DNA of 64,000 bases. Source: Dirofilaria immitis. Taxonomy: Eukaryota; Nematoda; Chromadorea; Rhabditida; Onchocercidae. Under the pieces are notes generated by a model, which worked only from the letters and a program-made list of their open reading frames with translations, had not been told where the DNA came from and did not search any database. Every line of letters begins with the position of its first letter. The first letter of the stretch is position 1. Below are positions 1-12,200 of the stretch, piece after piece. The stretch spans positions 5,068,501 to 5,132,500 of the forward strand of contig JAKNDB010000068.1 of the NCBI GenBank assembly GCA_024305405.1. Reading direction: 5' to 3'. The translations under genes and the position numbers were made by a program.

Positions 1-760
1 TGCATCCACGATATTTCTACTTGTTTCTTTTTTCTTATTCTTTTCAATTTTAAAATGTTGCAAATTCAACTAAAACTAACGTTTCTAAGCAACGTTGCAA
101 CTAATGTGATTGATAGATTTTTGTCATTTTTTTCTTTAGAAATTAAATTAAAATCTTTTTCTTAATAAATTTAATTAAATTTTTAACATAATTTTTAAGC
201 ATACGTTAACTAATACTTTTAAATTTAATTGTTTTTCAATAAGTAAACATTTGTATGTAATTACATCAAATAATTATTATTAATAATTATTTCCTCTTTT
301 GAATAATTTGTTCTCTCTTTTTTTTTTTAAATTTTCATATGATATATATTGATATTAATGAAAATTATAATAAACGAAAAATCTTTTAAAATTTTTATAA
401 AAATTTAAAATAGGAATCAAAGTAGAATTTGAAAAATCGTGAAAATCATTTATCAACAAATTGATTTCACGATCAAATTTTTCCTCATTAAATGCAATAA
501 TTATATTAGAGGAAGAGAAGAAAACGACGAATGAAAATATAATATTTGGTTATGATAAATATATGCTATAGAAAGAAAATACTATAAAATGAGATAACTG
601 ATTATAGATAGAATCAACCCTCAATTAGACTTCCCATAAAAGACAACATTTTTCAATGCTCTAAATGAAAAATTCGATGGAGCTTTAGCTAAAAGTTATT
701 TACTTTTAACAAATTTTTCATCTCTTTATCTCTCTCTTCTTCTCCTTCTTTCCCCTTTTC

Positions 761-791
<31 letters not shown>

Positions 792-1370
792 GTCCCTGTG
801 TCACATTTAATAATGATTATTTCTTCTTGTCATGGAAACGAATGATAATCCTTAATACTCGAAAAGTATTTGTCTTGAAAGTTGTACACAAATGAGACGT
901 AACATTTATTTTTAATATGTTCTGAATCGAACGAAATATTTCAATTTTTGATTTAATATTTGCTTATATTATATTTATTATTTCATGTAAGATGTAATTT
1001 AGTCGATCATTTAAAAAAAAAAAAAAGATATTATCTTTTAAGTTTAAGAAATGAAATAATACTTAGCAAAATGTTTGTTTGCTTGTTTTTTCATAAGGAA
1101 TTAATTAAGATAATTTTCTTATCGTATCCATTGATTATAAAAATGAAAAGGAAAAGATGATATTATATTAAAAGCTTATCACATATTGTGTAACAATTTT
1201 TAAATGCAAATTTTTAAGCTTACTTATTGATTAGTAGATGATTTTATATTGATAAAATATATATATGTATGATTTATTACGAATAATGAAATGATTACAG
1301 TAGTTGATTAGTTATTATATATGAATATATAATTGAAGAAATAGCAATCCTGGAACGTGTGATCTCAAAG
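1..1370. other. AT-rich non-coding DNA upstream of unc-119
   Basis: No credible exon was seen on either strand. The stretch is rich in A/T runs and contains a pyrimidine-rich tract with a CT microsatellite near 764-791. It presumably holds the unc-119 promoter, but no specific site can be named. The short open frame at 960-1160 is A/T-run driven and looks like chance. Confidence 0.5.
764..791. repeat. (CT)n microsatellite
   Basis: A near-perfect CT dinucleotide run sits in a longer pyrimidine-rich tract from about 720 to 800. It lies roughly 580 bases upstream of the unc-119 start codon. Confidence 0.85.
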
Positions 1371-3656
1371 ATGCGTCGATGTTCGTCATCGGCTTCATCG
1401 GATAATCGAATACGTGAACCATTAACGGAAACAGAACTTCGAACACTACCGATAATAACACCAGAAGATGTATTACGTCTTAATAAAATTACCGATGGTT
1501 TGTTTATTTGTTATATCGTAACTGAAACTAAGTAAACTTTAATCAAAGTATGAGTTTTTTTTCTTTCTTTCTATTTTAAGATCCTTTTGGAAATAAAATT
1601 GAATTCTAAGAATTAAGAATTAAAAATTCTAAAAACTAAAAGTAAGCAGTTATCCATAACTTTTATTTTAATATTCTCTTCATAGACAAAATAAATATGA
1701 TAATTAAAAATTAAGGCGGTGGAAATGTATATCTATGTCAGCTGACTTTTATGATTAAATATAATGGTTTACTATTTTAGAAAAAAATCGAACGAATTAT
1801 ATTATCATAATTATTTGTGTTATTATTATATAATTATTATTGGTTGCTTCTTTCTTCTGATTTTTATTCTATCATATTTAAAATTTTCTATTGTTTTATT
1901 GCTTTTTTCCTTCAGATTATTTATGTGAACCAGATGCGAACATTTATGATATCGAATTTACAAGGTTTAAAATTCGGGATTTAGATACGGACCAGATTTT
2001 ATTCGAGATTGCCAAACCTCCTCCTGGTTAGTGATTTCTTTCACATTTTTAACCTATCTATTTTTTTAAATTCATTAACACATAATAAATGTAAATATCA
2101 TTTTATAGCAAAATTTCATATATGGTTCATTTTATTTTTCACGTGTTGTTACCTATGTCTATTATATTTTATGAATGAATGCTAAATGTTTGGTGAAATA
2201 TTTATTTCAATTTCTAATTGTTTGTTATTCTTTGCATATACCTTTTATTTGAAATAATTTAAATTTTATAGAAGAACTGGACATTGATGATCTAAATTTG
2301 GAAAAATATGATGATGCAGGTGCTGCTCGTTTTGTCCGTTATCAATTCACTCCTGCATTTCTGCTTCTTAAACATGTTGGTGCAACGTAAGTTACTCATA
2401 TAGATCGTAAGTTTGTGTGACAATGAGCAGAAAAGTAATTGCTGTGAATTAAACGATTAATTTCTAACAAATTTTACTAATACTGCATATCTTAGAATTT
2501 CGAATAATATAATTTTGTGACACAAGCATAGCGTCACATTTCTCGCACTTCCTTTTGCACCTTAATTTCCTGAAATTAAGCATTTTTAGTCTATGGTCTT
2601 AGTCTTTTTTAGTCTATTTTTTAATCAATTTGTTAACTTTATTTAGTGCATACAATTTTTTTTTTTTAGAGTTGAATTCAATGTTGGGGATAAACCGGTA
2701 AATAAATTTCGTATGATTGAACGGCATTTCTTTCGTGATCGTTTATTAAAAAGTTTTGATTTCGAATTTGGCTTCTGCATTCCGAATAGTAGAAATACAT
2801 GTGAACATATTTACGATTTTCCACAACTCTCTGAATCATTAAGTTAGTTTTTCAACAATAAATGAAATGTTTCCGTAGCGTTATATATTATTTCGTTTCT
2901 TTTTATTTCCAATACAAGTTTTTCTTTGTTAATTCTCTTCTTTGTTAGGCATCCAATAAGTTCCTAACTATCTTCATAAACTGCTCGTTAGCTAAAATTA
3001 GATTATATTGATTTTCGATGATTTTTTTGCCATTTCGCTCGTTTCCTTATTGCAATGCAATTTGTGACAATCTCTAAGGAAATAAGTACTTTGATTAATC
3101 AATGTTTTCTTTCGATAACAATAGATAATTCAAACGCAATAATTTTCTTTTAAAAATAGATTGATTTAAGCTATCCACTGCTTAATTTACAGCATATATT
3201 TATCCTAAAGTTTTTTTCACCAAATTTCCCAGAAGATAAGTAAAGATTTGATGAAGTAACTTATTCAAATTACGTAACTGAAATAGATAAATAGTACTAT
3301 TTGATGAAAATTCATTTTTATGAAGATTCATTCAATGAATCGCATCTTCTTTCATGTGATACGACTCGATGACACATTCATATATTGACTTATGCGATGA
3401 TAAAACCTCGTTTTAATTGTCTTTCTTCAAGAAATTAATATATAAAATACGAATGTTAGCTATCAAATCATTCCTCTCACTGATTAAAGCTTTAATTGAT
3501 GCATAATTTAGAGAATTAAATTAGATTTTAATGAATTTTTCAGTAGATGAAATGATTTCAAATCCATTCGAAACACGCTCAGACAGTTTTTATTTTGTGG
3601 AAGATCGTTTAATAATGCACAATAAAGCGGATTATGCATACAACGGTAGCGATTAA
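1371..3656 (+). CDS. unc-119: UNC-119, lipid-binding chaperone for myristoylated proteins
   Basis: Five exons join in phase: 1371-1497, 1916-2026, 2272-2386, 2670-2842 and 3544-3656, giving 212 residues, close to the C. elegans protein. The family is a beta-sandwich related to PDE6-delta that extracts N-myristoylated cargo such as G-protein alpha subunits from membranes; in worms it is needed in neurons and cilia. Recognisable segments are the entry strand with [16 protein letters not shown], the acidic ELDIDDLN loop, the core [12 protein letters not shown], the conserved [20 protein letters not shown] and the C-terminal [21 protein letters not shown]. All introns are GT-AG and no frame break is present, unlike the genes after 17 kb. 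The start codon is the first in-frame ATG after an upstream stop. Identification is firm; the first exon boundary is slightly less certain. Confidence 0.95.
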
Positions 3657-5208
3657 TGTTCGCTATTGTATTTTTGTTTTCTTTTAAATTGATTCCTTTA
3701 CTGATCTATTGCTGTTTGGGTTCTTGCATTCCATGTAATTATTTTTATTTCTTATAATTTTTCAAAACTTTCATTTGACAAAAATTAACAAGATTGCAAA
3801 TGTCCTCTCTTTACACTCTCTGTACTTTTATCTATAATTTTTGATAGTTTCACTTTGTATAACATATAATATTATCAGAACTTTTATTTTATAGCATTTC
3901 AGTGATAAAATTGTGGCATTTCTTTGGAAAAATTTATCCTTTCACTAGAACTCGATATTTTCTGAGAAATATTTTTATGAGAATTTTAAAGAAAAAAACA
4001 GGATATGGCAAAGATGTTCGACAATTTTTTTCTTTATCATTTATGATCATAAGCTTTATCGCATTATCTGCGTAAATTTTCTTTCATGATGATATTTTGC
4101 ATAAGTGATATGCATACGCATAATCATTGATTTCCGATTATTTATTACATTAATTATATTCATATAAAAGAAAAAAAGAAATAATAACAAAGGCAAAAAA
4201 AAACTTGAAAGTTAAGGAAAAAAATCCATACGGATTCCTCATTGTTTTCCTAATTTTCCCAAATGAATTATATGGATTTTCTCTGTTGTTTGGGACTATA
4301 TTGTGTTGTCATCTGAATTCTGAGCTTGTTTTTTTCTCTGTCCTTTCGATGATATAATCAGTTTATATTGATTAATCCATCCGATATTACCAAAAATAAA
4401 CTCCCCATGATGTTTCAAATTACTGCAGTTATCGATTAAACAATAATCGATTTCTCCTATCACAACGGAACAATCCACAATACTATTCGGTACAAGTTAA
4501 AATATTTATATGAATTATTCACTTGTGGAAATATGTAATGAATTTTAGTGAAAATACAACGAATCCGCGGTACTTATATATTTTAATTTAGCCATATTGA
4601 TTTGGTTGTAAATGATCCATTCTGTAGTTGGTTACATTCCTGATTTTGATGATGTCCACAGACAATACCATCCAGCATATGCTTTATCAAATTATTATGT
4701 AGTCGAATTAACTTTAAGCGTTTTTGTCTAATATTTTCTCTCGTTACTTGATAGTCATGGATAAAAATAACGGTTAGATGATAGTTTAATATGCTCTGTA
4801 TCTTTTGTTCATTATAGTTTACATTTCTTTAATTATAATAGTTTTATCTTACGAAACTTGTTTTTACTCTTGAAGATGGAAACCAGCAATGAACGATAAA
4901 ACAATTGTATTCAGATAAACAAAATATTGAATTTAAAAAGAATGATTTGCAAGAAAAATTCAAATTCAATCGCTAAAGTGTTGAAATTCAGAAATTTATG
5001 GATTTAATACTCCTATATTTCTCTAATAGAAAAGAAATAAAAGAAAAAACAAATTCCAAAAGATGAAATTTGCTACCAATTCTTGAAGATCTGCCAATCG
5101 TTGGAATGAGTGCAGTAATATGCAGATAATTCTCTATAATTGTATGAATAACCAATTCTTGAATAAATCATTCGAACAAATGATATCATCCGCCATACGA
5201 TGCAAATA
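3657..5208. other. Gap between unc-119 and the sirtuin, 3' to both genes
   Basis: The two flanking genes converge here, so the gap holds both 3' ends. It also contains two coding-looking open stretches on the minus strand (4583-4746 and 4296-4482), listed separately. Otherwise it is AT-rich with nothing recognisable. Confidence 0.45.
4296..4746 (-). CDS. Possible unidentified minus-strand gene, two exon-like open stretches
   Basis: Minus-strand 4746-4583 reads an open stretch with ENIRQKRLKLIRLHNN and MLDGIVCGHHQNQE, preceded by an AG and ended by TAA. Minus-strand 4482-4296 reads VVIGEIDYCLIDNCSN followed by HHGEFIFGNIGWINQYK and ends in TAG, also preceded by an AG. The residue composition (balanced, with C, W, H and G) is less A/T-driven than random frames here. 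I could not join the two in phase with a good donor, and I do not recognise the family. It lies about 460 bases downstream of the sirtuin stop on the same strand, so it could be a downstream operon gene, a terminal fragment, or chance. Confidence 0.3.
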
Positions 5209-7778
5209 TTAATTATCAATAACTTCTTTCTTCACTTCATTTCCTTCCTGCTTCAGCTTTCGTCGCTTCCTGTTTTTATTAAATCTTTCCAGTGGATGGA
5301 TAGAAAAGGGCATAACCAAATCAGGATCAAATTTCTGCACAACAGTAATATTCATTATAGCCATCAGCATTCGCATAACATCATCTACACGTCCATTAAT
5401 TATAAGATCGGCTTTTCGATCCTCAATTAGAAAAATAATTCTAAAGAATGCCAAACAATTAAAACAAAATAATCAAGTCATTAATTCTGGAACATGAAAA
5501 GAGAATGCAGAGAATTATTTCAGTCAATTTAAATGATCTTAATTGCTAGTATGACATCTGGATTATTAAGAAAAAATTTTTTGCAATGCATGAGAAACAA
5601 TTTTCCGTTTTTTTAATCGGTTGATCTAGAGTAATTCGTCCATTTTAAAACAATCCTTAAAACTTTCTATTCTGAGAAAGAAGTTAGATAAAAGTTTCTT
5701 TTTTTTTATGTTCTCATAGCAAACACACAATATGAAAGTCCTTAATTTTTAAAATAATCGCTTGGTTTTTTAAAGTAGACAAAAACTTAGATTTAAATTC
5801 TATGTGATTAGAAAAGCATGAAAATTCAATAAAACTTTGGTAGTTGTTATAGAAATATATCAGTTCATCAGAATTCATTTGAAACTTACATGTTTCGTTC
5901 TCGATAGATTAATGATGACAATTTTGCCACCATTTTTCTTGGTTAGAAGTGGTAAATCACCAGCAGGAGTTATTTGCAGTGTCGTACCCATACAAATGCT
6001 TAGATCGGCATTTCTACAACCACTAATTGAAATCAGTCATAACATCAACTAGTAATACAGATGGATGAATTAACATGATATTAAAATCAGGAGACTTTTG
6101 AGGAGAAATGAATAGGGACCTATTTGCTATATAATCAAATACTATTAAGTGTACAGTGTGACAGTTCCAATTTGCCGTAAAGCTGCACAAAAATCAAGTA
6201 CTCTGCTATGAAAAAGTCCCTTTATAAAAAGATCGTTTACGAAAAAAAAATTAAAAGTTGCAATTAATCGTTCTTTGAGCACAAATGACACTTAGTTTTA
6301 AAACACCAAGTCAGAAAATAAAAATAAAATTTGAAAATTGGGTAGCAAGTTTTAAAACAACTTTGCGAATTCATTTGCTACGCAAAGATCTTCTTCTGGT
6401 AATGGGTCTTCCCAATCTAAACAAACATCATGCAACATTCCACGACAAGGCCGTCCACTGTTTGTACCTTCGCACCGCTTCCCGGTAGGTTTTAATCCGA
6501 TGCTTCCGGTTGGAATATTCCGATAATATCTTCTAAAACAATTAACTGTCAATCTTCTTTGGGAAGACCATATATTTCTGATATATTTCCTTGAAATATC
6601 TAAAAAGGCAGACAAATGAATAGAGAAAAATAGAAAATTCATTTATTTTCAATGCAAATATAGCAAATAATCTTACTGTTTTAAAACTGTCGAAAATTCA
6701 TGGTATCAAAAGTCGAAAATTCATGGTATCATTTAATCTAAACTTAAGTATAAATGAAAAGAATTCCAGTCACCTGCCACATTTAGCACACTTCTCCATA
6801 AATACATTTCCGTGAAGTTCAGCGATACGATTCAGTGGATATCCTGAACGAATGTGCAAACCATCCACATTCTGGGTAATAACGAATCCAAAATTTTAAA
6901 GTAGTTATATGAAAGTTTTCAAAAAATACTTCTGAAAACTAAGAAAAAAATACTTTAAAAAGAATTTTGCAGACCTTAAAAACTTTGCAAATTTTCATTA
7001 ATGCCATAATATAAAAAATATTTTTTCGTCCATTTTTCTAAATTCTTGATTGTTCTTTACATATTGAAGCAATTACGAATGCTTCTGTTACATAAAACAA
7101 CCATATATGCAAATGTCCATTGCCAATCTTTTCTTCCTTTCTTTTTGATGAGTGTAACTTTCAGTTTTCAAAACCTCTATCATTGTGCATATTTTAAATG
7201 AAAATAAATCCGTCGCTCACTTGACAATATTTTTGTTTTCCAGTGCATTAATTCCATAATGAGTGTAGGTTGGCAAAGCTTCAACGAAACTGACCCCATC
7301 ATTAACTGACTCATTTCGAGCTTCCAAAGTCCATAATCCTTTGGGACCGCGGAAATCCGGTATACCCGCTGTAGTACTAATACCAGCTCCTGTATGTATC
7401 ACACAACAATGGCTTGCCAAAAGCAACTCTGCAAGTTGCCCTACTTTTCGTTCCAATTCGTGATGATCATCGATGACCTAAAGTACATAAGATCATGTTT
7501 CGAAATTTAACAACTAATTTTTTCACCATTTCACTGTCCTAGCTTAGGAAAACTCGAAAAGAAGTGTTATTTCAATTCAGAACATCACTATAAATGAGGG
7601 TAAATTGATGAAACAGAAAGGAGATATTAGAAAATAAAAATAAATCTAAAGTCAACAATAAAATTTAAAAATCCAGCAATAAATAATATTTAACAAAGTG
7701 ATAAGATGAAACCTCAGGTAATCCTAGAACACCTTTATTCTCGTAGGGTGATAAAGCTTTCGCATAGTTCATAGCCAT
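5209..7778 (-). CDS. sir-2.4: SIRT6-type NAD-dependent deacylase (class IV sirtuin)
   Basis: Six exons on the minus strand: 7778-7713, 7477-7221, 6887-6774, 6532-6362, 6013-5890 and 5421-5209, totalling 314 residues (human SIRT6 has 355). The N-terminus [16 protein letters not shown] matches the SIRT6 start. The NAD site reads [20 protein letters not shown], followed by [13 protein letters not shown] and the catalytic histidine in AELHGN. Zinc cysteines are seen as CAKC and then [13 protein letters not shown]. The SIRT6-like [27 protein letters not shown] and NLSRTKHDRKADL follow. The tail is lysine-rich (RKRRKLKQE), like a nuclear signal. SIRT6/7 enzymes act on chromatin as histone deacylases. 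One oddity: the acceptor before exon 3 is GG at 6889-6888, not AG, and no in-frame AG alternative exists because a TAA lies just upstream. All other introns are GT-AG and there is no homopolymer frameshift. Confidence 0.93.
6689..6731. repeat. Tandem duplication, two 20-base copies
   Basis: The 20-base string GTCGAAAATTCATGGTATCA occurs at 6689 and again at 6712, a 23-base period. It lies in an intron of the sirtuin gene. Confidence 0.85.
6888..6889 (-). other. Non-canonical GG splice acceptor in the sirtuin gene
   Basis: Exon 2 ends on the lysine of NIVK in phase 2, and the next exon must resume with ATTC to read FVITQNVDG. On the minus strand the two bases before it are GG within TTTTGGATTC. 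An in-frame TAA a few codons upstream excludes extending to an earlier AG. Either one base differs from the functional allele or this is a rare GT-GG intron. Confidence 0.7.
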
Positions 7779-9293
7779 TATACCATTCTTTAAAAAATTT
7801 TATATAAAAACGTTATGTCTCGTCGGAAGTTATCCTGATCCATTCGACCTTAGCATTATTTACATATGTAATCGATTCCTTTCTAAGTTTGCAAGTTTGG
7901 TCCTACCGTAAAATACTGGAAAATTATCACGATTCGAAAACGAACCAATGTTTTGCTAAAAATTTCGAATGAACAAATTCAATGCTGCGAATTAAATTAT
8001 CGGAAGTAATTAATTATAGCTCTTTCGGCAGAAATACTTTACAGACTGCAATTTTTCCAGAAACATATCCATTTCGTCTTGATTGTCACATAATTACCGA
8101 CTACTTTACTCATTGGAAATCAACAAAATAATCGAGACTAACTGTAAACTTTGTATTGATTTCTTTTTTAAACAGCATAGATTTTATTTCATGTCAAATA
8201 TGGTTCATAATGATAAATGTCTGGAAACTAGGAAAATATAGTTTCGTCTAAGTCTAAATGAAGTAGATGTGACGTAAAGATCAACGTCTGAAGAGCATTA
8301 TAGCAAGACACATACGCATGGCGAATGAAAATAATCTCCCAACATGTCAGGAGATAAAGTAACATTTCATTTCGGGAAATCCAGAATAACACAGACCAGA
8401 TCAGTGGTGCACATCGATATTGCGTCTTCGTAGGGTTCCGTAGGTCACGTCATTGTCACCCAGCGAGGGTTTGGAATAGATCTTTATTCCAGACTGTGGA
8501 TGGATTTTCGTTGGTCGTGGTTTGTTAATTTTGAAACTGTCTGGTTGTAATATTTTTGTTGCTGTTGTGGTTATGTTACCGCTGGTCGGTGATCTAAGTC
8601 GTTTCTTGAGGCGGAGTTGCTAAGGGATGACTGCGCGCATTTCGAAGATGTGAAATAAATGTGAAAGAAAAGGAAGCAGGAATCAGACCGGAAATTTGAA
8701 AAATATGAAAAGATAGGTCTGAAGTTTTTGCTTGGGAATTTTGCAGAATGATTAATAGCGACACTAACATAGAGTTGCTGAAAGTATTGGTTAAATATGC
8801 ATAAGTATCAAAGTTTATTTGTGGATTTGTAAATCTGAGATGAAACTCTATCATATTCATACTTATTCATACAGTTTGAATAAGAATCTGAGGATTAATA
8901 TGCATCCTTTAAAAGACTTGTTTCTTATTTTACGCTTTTTAAAAATCCGGTCTTTGAAAATTATATTTAGTCATATTATTTCCGAACGAAATTTTGATTT
9001 CTCTTTTCACTAAGACTTTTAGATTGTCTTCCAAACCATAAATTCTATTCTGTTGTTGAGCTTGTCATTTTTATTTACTTATTTTGTTTGAAATAGATTA
9101 TCTGGTTGAAGCATTCCAATAAGCTTTTTGAATCTCCAAAAGTTTTCTAAAAACTCGGATCGTTTCTTGGATATCAGAAACATTTATTTAAAATGAAACA
9201 AAAATTCAGGGATATTATTTCTGGAAAGATTAGTCTGTCTGTATAGCTTTTTCCGTACCTTTTGTTGTTTGGTACGTACGTACAGCTGACCAG
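7779..9293. promoter_or_regulatory. Divergent intergenic region between sirtuin and zinc-finger gene
   Basis: The sirtuin starts leftward at 7778 and the next gene starts rightward at 9294, so this 1.5 kb must carry both promoters. A patch at roughly 8290-8660 is visibly richer in G+C than its surroundings (for example around 8400-8470 and 8580-8640), as expected of a promoter or an untranslated first exon. I see no convincing coding exon; open frames at 8594-8860 and 8819-9013 are hydrophobic and A/T-driven. Confidence 0.45.
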
Positions 9294-12200
9294 ATGATTT
9301 CCAAAGATATGGATGCTGACATCGATGTAACATCGATGACCGATGATGGTATCCTGAATCCATACAAGGTTTCATTAAATAGTGACAAGAATGTCGATAA
9401 AGAGGTCTTATTTTTCTTCTTTTGTTGTTTTTATTATTGAAAAATCCTTTAGAGACATTTACTTTTTGATTTAAAGTTGAGGGATTTACTTGGTATGGCC
9501 CTTGATGGTGTTAATTATCATGGATTATAATTGATCATATGAACTTATTTTAAGACTTAGAGTTCCTTCTGACTGAATATTTACTTCATATCGTATTCCT
9601 TTTTGCTGAGCTTAGTTTCTAGGTTTAATTAGAAAAAGGAGGAAGATTTTGAGAGCATTTTCAGCATTTGTAGTGCTATAGTAAAAGTGAGCTGGAACTT
9701 TATAGTGCAATAGATTATTTCATTGTTGTAGAATATGCGATAATTACTACGTAGGGAATAGTTTTCAGGCTTATTTAAGTAAACTTACGGAAAGTAAGCT
9801 TACTCAGGCGATGGAAGAACATATGTTTGATGGAGAAAATGCTGAGCAAGAACAAAATGAAAGTTTCGAAGGAGGAGACGGAAATTCGTATGGCACAAGG
9901 CAGTCGAGAAAGTGACATTCAAGATCTTTTTATTAGTTTATCTTTTATAATGATTGAAATGTTAAGTGAATTCAACTGAATTTAAAATAATGTTTAGTAG
10001 ATTGGGTAATAATAATGCTAATAATAATTCGTTTCATTATTTATTATATTTTGAAATATATTTGAGAAGAATAAACATTATAGTAATGGTTATAAAAGTC
10101 AATTTTACTAATTTTCTTACTAATTAAAGTCTGAATCGCTGAGGCTAGTTTAATATTTGATAAAATTTACGTTGCTAGTTTTATTTTAGGATGAGGATGA
10201 TATTATCACAATAATTCATTAAAGAAATAAAATCAGATCATAGTGATTCCTGCAGCTGGCTTGATATAATGTATTATTCTTTTCCAACAGAACATTCTAA
10301 CCTAATAATGTTTGATATACTTAAAGACTTAGGAATCCATCTTTATGGCAAAGACCAGACGTGAGACGTATTGTGGAAGATTTCATCAATAAAGATATAA
10401 CTTCGAGAGGTGCAGCCAACAAAATCTCAGATATTTTGGGTCGCAATGTTTCTCATTCTACTGTTTTAACTTACGCCAACAGATTACTACGAGTAGATTT
10501 TCATTCTTTTTCTTTCATATTCCATACTACACTTTTTTGTTTGTTCAGGTTTTTGAATCTGAAACGTGAAATAAATTGTTGGAGAATTTTATGCTTATCA
10601 TCAAATCGATTCTTTAGTTGTCTTTTTGTTTTGTATCTTTTGATGGAGTTTAATGTACTGTTCCAAAGTCGATATTTTTATGAAATCTAATTTCTTATAG
10701 TATTGAAGATTCTCTCTCTTTATAACGCAGGAAATCAAAATTAAGTAGTTATCGAAATAAATAACTTAGCATCGCATTTTTCATAGATATTGCAAAGATG
10801 CTAGGTAGTAATTTTAAGCCATTTTTAATAGAGAATAAGTATTCAATGAAAATGAATGAATCTTTTCTCCATATTTAATAAAAAAACATCTTGATTGAAT
10901 TATCAGCACAAATAATGATTTAAGGGAATAAAGCGTGAGGTGGAAGAGGAACCAGCATATCAAGTTCAGGTCGAAGCCGATGATTCACCTGCACCGGTTG
11001 ATGAAGTTGGATATGATGTTCATTTTGAGCTTGTGAAAACGAGTCGTGGCAACGATAACGGTCTGGCAGTTTACGAAGACAATAGTTTCGTTCGTGTTTA
11101 TCGCCGCACTAGTACAACGGGTCGAAGCGCATCTTATCGCTGCTCCACGTGCGATCATCTCTATGAAAAACTTGGCCAAGGTGAACGACCAACTATCAAA
11201 ATGCGTGATAATGTCATCGTGACTGATCCATTTCCAACCCATAATCAGATGTGCACTCCTACATCAGTGGATGTATTCCGTAGGACACAGGAAGATTTAG
11301 AAGCACGGCAGCTCAATATGTGTAGGCGTGTATTAACCAGTGTAAGTCCCTTTATTTTAGGACATTAATTTTTTACAATAAAATATTTAAAGCTTTGAAT
11401 TTAGAGTTTATAAGAAAAGTTAACTATAAATAAGAAAATGTCAACGTTAAGATAGTACAAATTTCAGTCACGTTTCAAGGAAATGAGGTGGGCAAGGTCA
11501 TTTGATACCGTTGGATATGTGGTAAAACCACCAAACGAAGAAGAAGAAGCGATAAATAAATGCATCGAAAGGTCTTGTTCTGTTGCCTTTTTTAAGGATA
11601 TACTTTTTCTTTTTTTTCATATGAAATTTGACACTTCCGTTTTTTCAATCTACGCCATTATTTTGGTCGTTTAAAAAGAAAAATATGATATATCTTTATG
11701 GATGGGAAATAAAATTTCTTAGGATTAAAAAATTTTTAAATCGTTTCATAAATCTGAATTAGAAATTATGCCTTTTACAGTTTACTGACAAGGTGTCGCG
11801 GTTCGACAGAAATGGAGGACGAAGACAAGGAAGCGTATGTAATTTATTAAATTTTTAGAAAATTTTTGGCAAGTGAAATTTTAAGTTTATTTTTGGTTTC
11901 TTTTCAGTGTGCTGAGAGACTTAATCGAAGGCTACAAACGTGGAGAGGTTTCTAGTTTAACGGAACTTGCAAAACTAATCAAAGAAAACCTAGACATTGA
12001 TGTCTCTAGTCCTACCCTTTGTCGATACCTGAAAAAACAGGTCTTTTTTTTGTTTTTGGGATTTTCGGACGTAATGTTCAATTCATAATTGGAGAGCAGT
12101 GATTCTGATAAGGTGCAAGATAGACATCTTTGTTTTTTCTTAACAGTTCATTAATTTTTTGTTTACAGACAGATGATAAGGCACAGTCACCAATGGAACC

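Noticed and set aside
8594..8860. Minus-strand 88-residue open frame in the divergent promoter
   Set aside because: It is low in conserved features and A/T-driven at its N-terminal half, with no acceptor or partner exon.
9184..9375. Minus-strand open frame of 63 residues
   Set aside because: It overlaps exon 1 of the plus-strand zinc-finger gene, which is supported by splicing phase over thirteen exons.
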